Shown: positions 28,275 through 36,495 of the stretch, one piece after another
How the letters are laid out: each line of letters starts with the position of its first letter
Numbering within the stretch: the stretch's first letter is position 1
NCBI RefSeq assembly: GCF_958405895.1
Contig: NZ_CATZAR010000003.1
DNA from: Ralstonia thomasii
Lineage (GTDB): Bacteria; Pseudomonadota; Gammaproteobacteria; Burkholderiales; Burkholderiaceae
Strand: one strand, 5' to 3'
DNA: 64,000 bases
Translations under genes and position numbers: made by a program
Notes under the pieces: generated by a model
What the model saw: only the letters and a program-made list of their open reading frames with translations
What the model was told of the DNA's origin: nothing
The model's database searches: none

Positions 28275-29138
28275 TCACTGCGCAAGCGCCGCAGCGAAAT
28301 CGCGATACGTGCCCAGCGGCCGCCCCAGAATGCTGGTCAGGCGCTCGACATCGCCCGCCTGCGGCACCATGCCGTCGCTGACATAGCGTTCGGCCATCAG
28401 GCGCATCTCATAAGCCATCCATTTGGGCAGGAAGTTGGTCAGGTTGCTCTCGAATGCGGTCGGGTCGTCGCCGCCGTAGGCCACGGGGCGGCGGAGCGTT
28501 TCTGTCCAGATCGAGGCCAGTTCGGGGCCCGTCAGCGTATCGGGGCCCACGAGGTTGATGGTCTCGACCGGCAGCTTGCCCGGTGCCGCGTCCCGGCGGA
28601 TCAGCTCGATGGCCGCGACTTCTGCGATGTCGCGCGTGTCGACCATCGCAACCCCCTTGCTGCCGATCGGCATCGGGTAGACACCATGGTTGACGATGAC
28701 GTCCTTGACCATGTGCTCGTTGTCCATGAAGTAGGCCGGACGCAGGATGGTGGCGCTGAAGCCCATCTGCTCGATCATGCGTTCCGCGCCGGACTTCACC
28801 GCAAAGTGCGGCACGTTCACGAAGCGCTCGGCATGCATGACGGACAGATAGACGACGCGCTCAACGCCCGATTCGCGGGCAACGTTCAGTGCAATGAGCG
28901 CCTGGGTGAATTCGTCCCCCGCGACCGCGTTGAGCAGGAACAGCGTCCGGACACCAACGAAGGCACGCCGGAGCGAGTCGAGATCCAGCATGTCGCCCTG
29001 CACGACGTTCACGCTGGCCGGGAAGTCGGCCTTTGACGGGTCGCGCACCAGCGCGCGCACGTCCGCACCGCGGTTGGCAAGTTGATGGACGACTTGGCGG
29101 CCGACGCGGCCGGTAGCACCAGTAACGAGGATGGTCAT
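28275..29138 (-). CDS. NmrA/atypical SDR NAD(P)-binding oxidoreductase
   Basis: The 287-residue protein opens with TILVTGATGRVGRQVVHQL, the Rossmann motif of NmrA-like and NAD(P)H:quinone-oxidoreductase-2-type proteins, and has FNR-type FSATILRPAYFMDN in the middle. AAGGAG lies 8 nt before the ATG at 29138; a GTG three codons earlier is less well spaced. It is divergent from a LysR gene 103 bp away, the standard arrangement for a LysR target. It may act as a redox sensor or a quinone/aldehyde reductase. Confidence 0.88.
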   Translation of the reverse strand: MTILVTGATGRVGRQVVHQLANRGADVRALVRDPSKADFPASVNVVQGDMLDLDSLRRAFVGVRTLFLLNAVAGDEFTQALIALNVARESGVERVVYLSVMHAERFVNVPHFAVKSGAERMIEQMGFSATILRPAYFMDNEHMVKDVIVNHGVYPMPIGSKGVAMVDTRDIAEVAAIELIRRDAAPGKLPVETINLVGPDTLTGPELASIWTETLRRPVAYGGDDPTAFESNLTNFLPKWMAYEMRLMAERYVSDGMVPQAGDVERLTSILGRPLGTYRDFAAALAQ

Positions 29139-29241
29139 GATGTTCACTCCTTGAGTGGGTTGGGTTCCCAGCTAAGGTAGGTGATCCATCTGTGGTCCGG
29201 AAGATGCTATAAAGAGACGAGGTATCTCACTGGCGGAACAC

Positions 29242-30141
29242 ATGGATTTGCTCGCGCTTGCCGATTTCAACCTGGTTGCCCGACATGGAAGCTTTGGCGA
29301 GGCTGCCCGGGCGACGGGGCGGCCGAAGGCGACGCTCTCTCGCAGGGTGTCGGAGCTGGAGGGCAGTCTCGAACTTCGATTGTTCGAGCGCGGATCACGC
29401 GGGCTCAAGCTCACCCAGGAAGGGCATGCGCTGTACGAGCGCACGGGCACGCTGCTCACCGAGATTGCCGAGACCGCCGCTGCAATTGCTTCGGGAAGCG
29501 AGCGGCCACGCGGACGTCTGCGCATCAGCGCCCCGATGCTTTTTTCCCAGACTGCCATGGGCAAGCTGGTTGCCACGTTCGCACTGAAATATCCCGAGGT
29601 GCTGTTGGAGGTCACGACTGAAGACCGTGGCGTCGACATGATCGAGGAAGGGTACGACCTCGTGATCCGAGTCAACCCGGACCCCGACGAAAGCCTGATC
29701 GGACGCGTGTTTATGCGTGATCGCCTCGTGGTGGTGGCGAAACCGGGACTGGAGCGGCCAACAGGCAAGGCCCTTGCGCCGGCCGTCTTGCGCGGCGCTG
29801 GTACGGGAAACGCCGCATGGGATATCACGGGTCCCGAGGGCAAGTCCCGCATCGCGATCAGGCCAGTCGCGCACTTGTCGTCGCTGATCATGGTGCGCGA
29901 CACTGTCCGTCTTGGCGTGGGTGCCGCCTGTTTGCCGGTGTCGCTCGTGGCCCACGATCTGGAGGCCGGCACGTTGGTGCATTGGGGCGATGTGGACGGC
30001 CCCGATATCGCGCTATGGGCGCTTTACCCTTCCAGGCGGTTGCTGAGCGCCCGCGTTTCCGCTTTTCTCGAGCACCTCAAAGATGCGTTCCCGACCGGCA
30101 CGCCCCAAGAGCTGGCGGCCTATATGCATTCCTCACCATAG
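29242..30141 (+). CDS. LysR-family regulator divergent from the NmrA-type reductase
   Basis: The 299-residue protein has the N-terminal helix-turn-helix FNLVARHGSFGEAARATGRPKATLSRRVSELE. Its substrate-binding domain begins with GRLRISAPMLFSQTAMGKLV. Intact length and a C-terminal HLKDAF motif suggest function. It most likely controls the divergent oxidoreductase gene and its own promoter from the 103-bp intergenic region. Confidence 0.93.
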   Translation: MDLLALADFNLVARHGSFGEAARATGRPKATLSRRVSELEGSLELRLFERGSRGLKLTQEGHALYERTGTLLTEIAETAAAIASGSERPRGRLRISAPMLFSQTAMGKLVATFALKYPEVLLEVTTEDRGVDMIEEGYDLVIRVNPDPDESLIGRVFMRDRLVVVAKPGLERPTGKALAPAVLRGAGTGNAAWDITGPEGKSRIAIRPVAHLSSLIMVRDTVRLGVGAACLPVSLVAHDLEAGTLVHWGDVDGPDIALWALYPSRRLLSARVSAFLEHLKDAFPTGTPQELAAYMHSSP

Positions 30142-30675
30142 GAATATCCGGCGATAGAGCCTCGGAGTTTCCGCGCATTTCCGGCAATGGGCGATGCGCG
30201 ATCTCTTCCGCCTCGGTGTGGTTCAGTCCGAGCATGCGCAGCAGTGCCGATGCCGCCGGCTCCGATTGCGCGTCGATTTGCACGCCTGCCGCCACGGCGG
30301 CGAGGACAGTGCCGCCAACCGAGATCAGGCTAACAGGCGCGACTGTGCCTCGCGTTTGCGACGCGGCCCACGCGGCTCTTTTTCTTCAAGGGCGGTGGCC
30401 GCCGGCGTTGCCGCTGCAGCGGCTGTGGCGTGTCGTACGAGTTTGCCAAGAACTGGACGCTGGTCGGCACCGTCGCCTATCTGCCGCGCAAGACCACATC
30501 GACCATCACGCTGCGCAGCCAGGAAGGCCAGGTACTGGCCGTCCACAAGACGGAAATCGACGTGAAGCCCGTTGTCTTCAGCCTGAACGTTGGATACCGG
30601 TTCTAGCGGATCGAGAAACCTCGGGGTGGCCAGGCACGCCGGCCCATCTCTGCGTGACTAGGTCAGGGAATGCAA
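30142..30675. other. Gene-poor interval with remnants
   Basis: No intact gene is seen. The plus strand carries the C-terminal end of an OmpW-type gene at 30421-30606, annotated separately. The rest gives only broken frames. Confidence 0.6.
30421..30606 (+). pseudogene. C-terminal remnant of an OmpW-family outer-membrane protein
   Basis: From about 30427 the frame reads GVSYEFAKNWTLVGTVAYLP and ends LNVGYRF followed by TAG at 30604-30606. This is the final two beta-strands and terminal aromatic residue typical of the OmpW family. Upstream the frame dissolves and no signal peptide or start exists, so roughly two thirds of the gene has been lost. Evidence is strong for the family and the truncation; when the deletion happened is unknown. 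Confidence 0.7.
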
Positions 30676-30960
30676 CTACTGGGAATGCATGGAGCGACCA
30701 GGCACAAAGCCATCGATGATGTCTTCGGCCATCTTCGCAGCCGCACGTTTTGCCGTCCCGATGTTGTCCCATTGGGTTGCCGGCAGTGGGAAGATTCGGG
30801 AGCGCTCCGTGCTCGGCGGCTCCCCTTCCTGGCAAATCAGCACAGAGGCACTGTAAGACCGATCCGGACGCCGTTCATGCCATTCACGAGGCGGATCGAA
30901 TAGATAGATCAGGGGGTAAACATCGAACCCCTTGTAGCGGCAAGTCGGATAGGCGTCCAC
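30676..30960 (-). CDS. Orphan small protein, paralogue of the product at 31488-31772
   Basis: With the GTG start at 30960 (GGAG 6 nt upstream) the product has 94 residues, exactly the length of its neighbour at 31488. The two align without gaps at 43 of 94 identical positions by my count. Shared motifs are YKGFDxYPLxY, RSR/HSRxF, NxGTAxR and EDxIxG. No signal peptide or membrane span is visible. The fold and function are unknown. It is the last of four small minus-strand genes spaced 59-91 bp apart. Confidence 0.7.
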   Translation of the reverse strand: MDAYPTCRYKGFDVYPLIYLFDPPREWHERRPDRSYSASVLICQEGEPPSTERSRIFPLPATQWDNIGTAKRAAAKMAEDIIDGFVPGRSMHSQ

Positions 30961-31019
30961 AGCAATCTCCGTAGAAAGGGGTGGCTCCACTGTACGCGCA
31001 TTCCGCCCGCTCCATCGAA

Positions 31020-31400
31020 CTATCCACGAACAACCAAATGTGGACGGGGCGGCTTCAGCGTGCTACGTGATCCAGCAGGTCTGAGCTCGCCCTCCCAGGG
31101 TTGCACGCGCATATCCAGGGTATGGTCCCCCTGTGCCGTTTTCGCGTGGAGGCTGTCTCGGATCACTTGCCCGATGGCCAGGCGACACAAGGTTTCAACG
31201 CTGGCCATGGCTGCGGACGCCAGATCCGGAGCGCTTGCCAACACCCTGAAGGACCGCCTTCCTTCACCCACGAAACTGGTGAACTGCACGCAGTTCGGCT
31301 GCCCATCGCGGATGAAGCCAACCGTAATGGAATACGCCATGCTCTTTGCCGCTCCGGGAAGGGTGCAGAGAAAGCTGGTCTTATTGGATGCATGAGTCAT
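31020..31400 (-). CDS. Small protein of unknown function
   Basis: From the ATG at 31400, preceded by AGGAAA, the product has 126 residues. It contains a beta-rich N-terminal half (YSITVGFIRDGQPNCVQFTS) followed by a helical stretch (ASAAMASVETLCRLAIGQVI). No domain is recognised. It lies between the two paralogous 94-residue genes and is probably cotranscribed with them. Confidence 0.55.
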   Translation of the reverse strand: MTHASNKTSFLCTLPGAAKSMAYSITVGFIRDGQPNCVQFTSFVGEGRRSFRVLASAPDLASAAMASVETLCRLAIGQVIRDSLHAKTAQGDHTLDMRVQPWEGELRPAGSRSTLKPPRPHLVVRG

Positions 31401-31487
31401 CTTGTTTCCTGGCTGGTCATGCAAGGAACACGCCTCGCCAACTCAGTATCAAAAAGAGCCACGGGCCACAGAAATACGTCGCGCGTA

Positions 31488-31772
31488 TTACAGAGACGCC
31501 ACCGATTCGCCGGGTATCAAGCCATTGATGACGTCCTCGCCGAACTTCAGCGCGCCCCGCCTTGCGGTCCCGACATTCTCCCAAGCGGTCGGTGTCATTT
31601 GAAAAACGCGCGAGTGTTCGGCTCCAGGTTGATGACCTGCGCGGCAGATCACCACGGATGCGTTGAACGTACGGTCGAGGCGCTTGCGCGGCCATGACTG
31701 AACCGCCTCAGTCCTGTACACCAATGGATACAGGTCGAAACCCTTGTACGTGGCTGACGGGCTTGCATTCAT
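31488..31772 (-). CDS. Orphan small protein, paralogue of the product at 30676-30960
   Basis: The 94-residue product starts with MNASPSATYKGFDLYPLVY and shares the conserved core with its neighbour (SRVF, WENVGTAR, FGEDVINGLIPG). The gap-free alignment and equal length show a duplication followed by divergence. A longer frame upstream to 31880 has no similarity to the paralogue and is rejected. Function unknown; likely soluble. Confidence 0.72.
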   Translation of the reverse strand: MNASPSATYKGFDLYPLVYRTEAVQSWPRKRLDRTFNASVVICRAGHQPGAEHSRVFQMTPTAWENVGTARRGALKFGEDVINGLIPGESVASL

Positions 31773-31863
31773 GAATGGCTCCAACCGATGGTGGGCGTGG
31801 TCGACACCCCGGCGGGGCATCGACAGTGATTGTGATCGGCAACCCGCTGATTGGCCTGGTCGG

Positions 31864-32190
31864 CTATGACGCCACCCCAAGATGATCGACGGTGATCACG
31901 AGCATTCGATCTCCACGGTCCGCTTGGGCATGCATGCCCAACTGCGCCCGCAGAAAGCGGTCAAGCATGCACTGCAGCTGACAAAGGTCTTGCTGATCTG
32001 CGTGCATCAACTGATTCATGACATCGTGCGTGAATGCGATCGTCAGCGTTCTCACACGCCAGATACGGCTGTCGAACTCAGGCACCTGCCAGTTTGCCGC
32101 CAGCACACTCGGCCCGGAGTGCCAGGTTCGCACGTCCTGCCCGGTAATTTCATCCAGCACCGGTTTGGTAAATGCGACAAGGTCGAGCAT
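31864..32190 (-). CDS. Small protein of unknown function, first of a four-gene set
   Basis: The 108-residue product starts at 32190 with GGAG 7 nt upstream. It reads MLDLVAFTKPVLDEITGQDV and contains a helical stretch rich in His, Met and Gln (VMNQLMHADQQDLCQLQCML). No domain or membrane segment is recognised. The four genes 32190 to 30676 run on one strand with short gaps and probably form one transcript. Confidence 0.58.
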   Translation of the reverse strand: MLDLVAFTKPVLDEITGQDVRTWHSGPSVLAANWQVPEFDSRIWRVRTLTIAFTHDVMNQLMHADQQDLCQLQCMLDRFLRAQLGMHAQADRGDRMLVITVDHLGVAS

Positions 32191-32901
32191 CACGGATCTC
32201 CATGACTTACATCGCGAGTCGCGAGCATCAACAGGCAAGTGTCCGTGTGCGGAACAGGCGAGGATGACAGCGTGCAGGGCTTGGTCCAGGGCAGGAGGCG
32301 CTCCCGAGCGCCGTGATCCTAAGTGCGGGTAACTTTGCTTTCGTACTCACGGAAGCAAGAACTGGAGCGCCGCGGTCGGTGCCCCACTGTACTCCCATAA
32401 GTACACGGTGGCGTGACGATCTTTCGAAGTGCCGCGTGGCATGCTGCGCGCGCTCAGTGGTGGGGCAAGCTGAGGCGATAGGTAATAGGTCAATCTCCGC
32501 GCTCCGGGGCATGTCGTTCAAGACGAGCAGCGATTGCGAGAAGCTGTTACTATGCGCAATCTTTGCCTGTCGTTCGAATGTTCGAATAGATCGGGCTGGG
32601 TGCACAGCAAGAAAACAGACAAAACGCTGACCACCCGTCGGGCGTACACCCGAATCACCTTGGGCCATGCGGCCCATCACCTATCTGACCGGCGGTTTAT
32701 CCGCTCCGTACGCAGCGCGCATGTACTAGGCGTGCCGGCCTACGCAAGTACGGTCACCTCGTTTCCAATCGCTTGCGCCATGCATTTGTATGCATGCACC
32801 AAGGCGTTGGCCTTACCCATCGTGGCGTAGCTCATCAGCAGGAACTGGTTTGCCCAGGCGCTCCACGCCTGCATCAGCTCTCGCCCGAACCTAGCACTGT
32901 A
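32191..32901. other. Interval of about 700 bp without a supported gene
   Basis: Open frames exist on both strands but none has a ribosome binding site with family-like content. Notable are a tandem GTTCGAAT repeat at 32572-32587 and a minus-strand frame at 32740-32873 with a helical, tryptophan-containing sequence (see rejected items). Confidence 0.5.
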
Positions 32902-33132
32902 TTGAACAAAGTCGACTCCCCGTACACGGTATCCGTGTACCCAATTGAACAAGAACCCGGCGTCTGGTTTGCCACCTATCTCATCAATGAGTACAGAGAT
33001 GGCACGGAACGCCTCCTCGCCAACGTCTCGATGCGCCACAACGTACATGGCACCGAAGCACTCGCGAGGAATGCGGCGCGGCTTGCCGGAAGAGCAGCCA
33101 TCGCACGTCTGACGCACCGTCACAAGAACTGA
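32902..33132 (+). CDS. Small protein of unknown function, start uncertain
   Basis: The frame YTVSVYPIEQEPGVWFATYLINEYRD and its helical tail (TEALARNAARLAGRAAI) read as a real compact protein of about 76 residues and are followed by an intrinsic terminator 9 bp after the stop. The best start is a TTG at 32902, but it lacks a ribosome binding site. The N-terminus may have been changed by rearrangement in this scrambled region. No function can be assigned. Confidence 0.5.
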   Translation: MNKVDSPYTVSVYPIEQEPGVWFATYLINEYRDGTERLLANVSMRHNVHGTEALARNAARLAGRAAIARLTHRHKN

Positions 33133-33139
33133 ACCACGC

Positions 33140-33162
33140 AAGCCGCCTTGGGCGGCTTTTTC
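33140..33162 (+). terminator. Rho-independent terminator
   Basis: AAGCCGCC and GGCGGCTT pair across a 3-nt loop and run into a T tract, directly behind the stop codon at 33132. This supports the preceding small gene as transcribed. Confidence 0.8.
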
Positions 33163-33213
33163 GCTTGCGGCAACGGCAGGCGCAACCCCGAAGTCAAAGG
33201 GAAGGAAGTCACC

Positions 33214-33468
33214 ATGTTTGCTAGCGAAGAATGGGAAGAACTGCATCTGACGCCCGAGGGCTGGAAAGATGGCAGCTATCGGCACGTACCGGGCGACCCC
33301 GTCATGATCGAACCGCCTGCCAATGATGTGTTGACGGTGCGTAGGCATGTGGCTGCAGTCTATGGTGGCCCGTCGCGCGTGACGGAAGACAGAACGCCGC
33401 GCACCGATGACATGGGCCAGATCGAGCAGTTGCTGCTGAAGTACGGCGCTCCTGTCTTTGGCGTCTAG
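33214..33468 (+). CDS. Small protein of unknown function
   Basis: The 84-residue product begins MFASEEWEELHLTPEGWKDG and has no signal peptide or membrane span. GGAAGGAAG precedes the ATG at 33214, which is preferred to an upstream extension. The sequence is acidic with a Pro-rich middle. It lies between a terminator and another orphan small gene and seems to have its own transcription. No family recognised. Confidence 0.6.
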   Translation: MFASEEWEELHLTPEGWKDGSYRHVPGDPVMIEPPANDVLTVRRHVAAVYGGPSRVTEDRTPRTDDMGQIEQLLLKYGAPVFGV

Positions 33469-33569
33469 TCCAAAGGCGATGCAGCGGAACGCGTCGCAGC
33501 CCAATGCCTGGGCGTTAGTCCTAGCGCCCGCGCCATATTCAGTCCACGTTATTTGAGAAAGGAGTTGGC

Positions 33570-33782
33570 ATGACACTCTGCCGCGCTTGCCTTGCCATTG
33601 AAGTCCACCGACTTGGTGCGTCAGGCCATGCTTTCTTAAGGATCACCGACACCCAGCGCATCAAGGCATCCAAGACCGCTGCCGTCACGGTGAGCACGTT
33701 CGCATGCCGCACGTGCGGCGCCAGCTGGACCTATCGCGAGGGGAAAAACGTGCCTAATCCGGGATGGTCGCTTGATCACTAG
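33570..33782 (+). CDS. Small two-CxxC protein, zinc-ribbon-like
   Basis: The 70-residue product has CRAC at residues 4-7 and CRTC about 42 residues later, followed by GASWTYREGKN. The two pairs could bind one zinc ion. AAAGGAG lies 6 nt before the ATG. No other domain is present. It could be a nucleic-acid-binding or adaptor protein; this is inference from the cysteine spacing alone. Confidence 0.58.
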   Translation: MTLCRACLAIEVHRLGASGHAFLRITDTQRIKASKTAAVTVSTFACRTCGASWTYREGKNVPNPGWSLDH

Positions 33783-33929
33783 GCGTCTTCATTGCCGGCG
33801 CCTTTGCGCCAGGCATCGCCTCGCTCTTCTCCTGCGCGCCAAGGCTCGCGATCAATGAGGCGCATTTGTGCCTCGGTCATGGAAGGCCAAGAGTCGATGT
33901 CGAACCCCTGACGGCGGCGCGCGAGCCTC

Positions 33930-34701
33930 AAACAGTCGTATTCCACCGTCCTCAACGACTTGCAAGCCTTCGTGGCCGTGGCACGGGAGCGCAGTTTCAC
34001 CCGCGCTGCGGCGCAAATGGGGCTGTCTCGCTCAGCGCTGAGCCATGCGATGCATGCCCTGGAAGCGCGGCTGGGTGTGCGGCTACTGACGCGCACTACC
34101 CGCAGCGTTTCCACTACGGAGGCCGGTGCACGGCTACTGGAAGCGGTGGCACCCCGGCTTGATGAGATCGGACTGGAGCTCGGGCCCCTCACTGCACTGC
34201 GAGACAAGCCTGCGGGCACCCTGCGCATCACGGCCCACGACCACACCATCACCACCGTGCTCTGGCCTCGGCTGCTGCCCTTGCTGCGAGACTATCCCGA
34301 CGTCCATGTCGATTTCAGCGTCGACTACGCATTCACAGATATCGCTGCGCGGCGCTTCGACGCCGGCGTGCGCGTAGGAGATCGCGTGGACAAGCACATG
34401 GTGGCCGTGCGTCTCGCGCCGGGGCAGGGCATGGCTGTGGCGACGTCACCTGGCTAAATGGCGGACAAACGACTTCCCGCCAGGCCGCACGAACTCACCG
34501 AGCGATGGGCTTCGCCTTCGTGCCCCTGGACACCATGCAGCCCCATATCGATGCGGGCCGATTGGTACCGGTGCAGCAGGACTGGTGGCTGTCGTTTCCG
34601 GGCAACGACCTGTACTACGCCGCAGACACGTCTCGCCGGCGCTGGCTCTGGTGATCGAAGCCCTGCGATGGCGGGAAAGCGAAACTGACGCTACAGGCTA
34701 G
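33930..34701 (+). pseudogene. Broken LysR-family regulator gene
   Basis: From about 33930 the frame reads STVLNDLQAFVAVARERSFT and a full LysR winged helix followed by the start of the sensor domain, ending at a TAA at 34455-34457. A shifted frame then resumes with MGFAFVPLDTMQPHIDAGRL, which is the normal LysR C-terminal region. A second frameshift is needed to read SPALALVIEALRWRE up to the TAG at 34699-34701. About 65-75 residues between the two parts are missing, and no proper ATG starts the gene. The gene is dead or nearly so. Confidence 0.75.
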
Positions 34702-34957
34702 CTGATCATGCTCGCCTGTTCGCCAGAATCTTCTGTCTGGCTTCGTCCAGCTCGTCGGCAACGCGATGCGTGATCACGTACGTGAGGCAATTCGGCTAAC
34801 CGGATGCTGTTCATTGCAACGGGTCAAGGGATCTACGCCGCTCATGCATTGGAGGGTGCCGCCGCGCGCACGATGCAAGCAAGGCAAGGCTGATTGCTCG
34901 CCGAGGCCACCGGGCATCTGCCCCGCTTTGGCGTGATCTCCTAACTGCACGCCAGCG
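34702..34957. other. Short non-coding interval with a peptide remnant
   Basis: On the minus strand a frame ending at about 34707 reads LTYVITHRVADELDEARQ and a stop, like the C-terminal end of a lost gene. It has no start. Nothing else is seen. Confidence 0.35.
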
Positions 34958-35665
34958 CTACAACGACGCCCCACCACACATCACGATCTGCTGACCGGTG
35001 ATGGCGCCGCCGTATTCGCCTGCCAGGAATGCCGCCATGGCGGCCACTTCTTCGGGCGCGATGAACCGGCCGATAGGCGGCATGCGCGGCGGGGTGTGCG
35101 CGCGTGCAGGGTCGTGCAGGAACGGTGTATCCGTCGCGCCGGGCGCAATCACGTTGACGGTGATGCCGCGCGGCGCCAGTTCGGCGGCCCACGAACGCGC
35201 CATACCCACGAGGGCCGCCTTGGTGGCGGCGTACTGGCTGCGCGTTGGGGCGCCGTTGGCCGTGCGGCTACCGATCAAGAGAATGCGGCCGCCGGCCGGC
35301 ATGCGCTGCACGAGTCTGTCTGCGAGGAAGGCGGCGGCATCGACGTGCACGCGCCACATCGCCTCACCATCGGCGGCGCAAAGCTCGCCCAATGGGGCTG
35401 TGCGCATGAAGCCGGCAGCATGCACAAGTGCGTCAACTGCGCCCAGGCTGTCGCATACCTTGCCCAACCGCGCGAAGTCCGTCACATCCACCTGTGCGAT
35501 CTCCAACCCTTCGACCGGCTCGGCGGGCGCGGTCCGGCACAGGCCTGTCACGCGCCAGCCGTCGGCCAGCAGGCGCTCTGCAATGGCGCGGCCGATGCCC
35601 GAGGAGGCGCCAGTCACGATGGCATGACGGGCGGCAGCGGCTTGCGGTGCGGGGCGGGTTGGCAT
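34958..35665 (-). CDS. SDR-family oxidoreductase
   Basis: The 235-residue enzyme has the SDR cofactor motif VTGASSGIGRAIAE, the catalytic serine in LLIGSRT and the YAATKAAL (YxxxK) active site. A classical C-terminal segment (FIAPEEVAAMAAFLAGEYGGAITGQQI) closes it. It lies 2 nt downstream of the DeoR gene stop and is the last gene of the acid-sugar operon, so it probably oxidises or reduces a hydroxy-acid intermediate of that pathway. The substrate is inferred from context only. Confidence 0.9.
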   Translation of the reverse strand: MPTRPAPQAAAARHAIVTGASSGIGRAIAERLLADGWRVTGLCRTAPAEPVEGLEIAQVDVTDFARLGKVCDSLGAVDALVHAAGFMRTAPLGELCAADGEAMWRVHVDAAAFLADRLVQRMPAGGRILLIGSRTANGAPTRSQYAATKAALVGMARSWAAELAPRGITVNVIAPGATDTPFLHDPARAHTPPRMPPIGRFIAPEEVAAMAAFLAGEYGGAITGQQIVMCGGASL

Positions 35666-35667
35666 GC

Positions 35668-36432
35668 TTAGTCCAGCGGGGCGATTTCCACGTCGACCTC
35701 GTCGCGTTCGTGGAATGGGTCCAGTTGATCGGGCGATGCACCGTTGTCGGTGATGAGCGTCCAGGGTCGTTCGATAGGCGTCCAGTGCTGCTGGGTGGCG
35801 CGCCCGAGCTTGTCCGCCGTGGCCAGCACGATCACCTGCGCGGCCTGACGGATGACGCATTCCTTCAGATACGCCTGATCGGCCGACGCTTCACACAGGC
35901 CGTTGGTGGCGACCACGCCGTCGGCGCTCAGAAATGCCTTGTCGACACTCACGCGGCCGAGCGACAACTGCGCGAGCGGCCCAAGCGTGCTCATGCTCGA
36001 CGGGCGCACATCACCGCCGATGAGCGTGACCGGGATGCCGCCAGCCGCCAGCGATGTCACGACCATCAAGTTGTTCGTGACAACGTGGATCTGCTTGCCG
36101 GACAGGTGACGCGCCAGTGCCGCGGTGGTCGTGCCGCCGTCGAGGAAGATGGTGTCGCCGTCGGCGATGTGTGCTTGCGCGAGGCGGGCAATCGCTTCCT
36201 TCTGCTCACGTGCGCTGCTGCGGCGCTCTTCCAGCGGGGCTTCGGGTTCGTGCGAACCGACCGCCGCCGCGCCGCCATACGTGCGCAGGATGCGGCGATC
36301 GGAAGCGAGCGCGCGCAGGTCGCGGCGCACGGTGGCTTCCGACATGCCGAAGTGCTCGCACAGTGTGGCGACGTCGTTCATTCCGCCCAGCACGGCTTTC
36401 AGCATGGCCTCGCGGCGCTTCGTGACTTTCAT
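35668..36432 (-). CDS. DeoR-family transcriptional repressor
   Basis: The 254-residue protein has an N-terminal DeoR helix-turn-helix (MSEATVRRDLRALASDRRI) and a C-terminal phosphosugar-sensing isomerase-like domain (GDTIFLDGGTTTAALARHL, KAFLSADGV). DeoR regulators of this type sense a phosphorylated sugar made by the pathway they control. Here the likely effector is the phosphorylated acid sugar or DHAP from the kinase-PdxA2 step. The gene lies within the operon. Start at 36432 chosen because the longer frame has no homology. Confidence 0.93.
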   Translation of the reverse strand: MKVTKRREAMLKAVLGGMNDVATLCEHFGMSEATVRRDLRALASDRRILRTYGGAAAVGSHEPEAPLEERRSSAREQKEAIARLAQAHIADGDTIFLDGGTTTAALARHLSGKQIHVVTNNLMVVTSLAAGGIPVTLIGGDVRPSSMSTLGPLAQLSLGRVSVDKAFLSADGVVATNGLCEASADQAYLKECVIRQAAQVIVLATADKLGRATQQHWTPIERPWTLITDNGASPDQLDPFHERDEVDVEIAPLD

Positions 36433-36495
36433 GTCTGCAAATATCCAACCGACCTCAGATGGGGAGCCACTGTAGCAAATCGGCCCCAAACGGGG

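Noticed and set aside
32572..32587. Tandem GTTCGAAT repeat
   Set aside because: Only two short units and no clear gene to regulate; could be chance.
32740..32873. Minus-strand 44-codon frame (MQAWSAWANQFLLMSYATMG...) resembling a phasin fragment
   Set aside because: The helical, Trp-rich sequence is suggestive, but the frame is short, has no good ribosome binding site and overlaps another candidate. Not enough to call.
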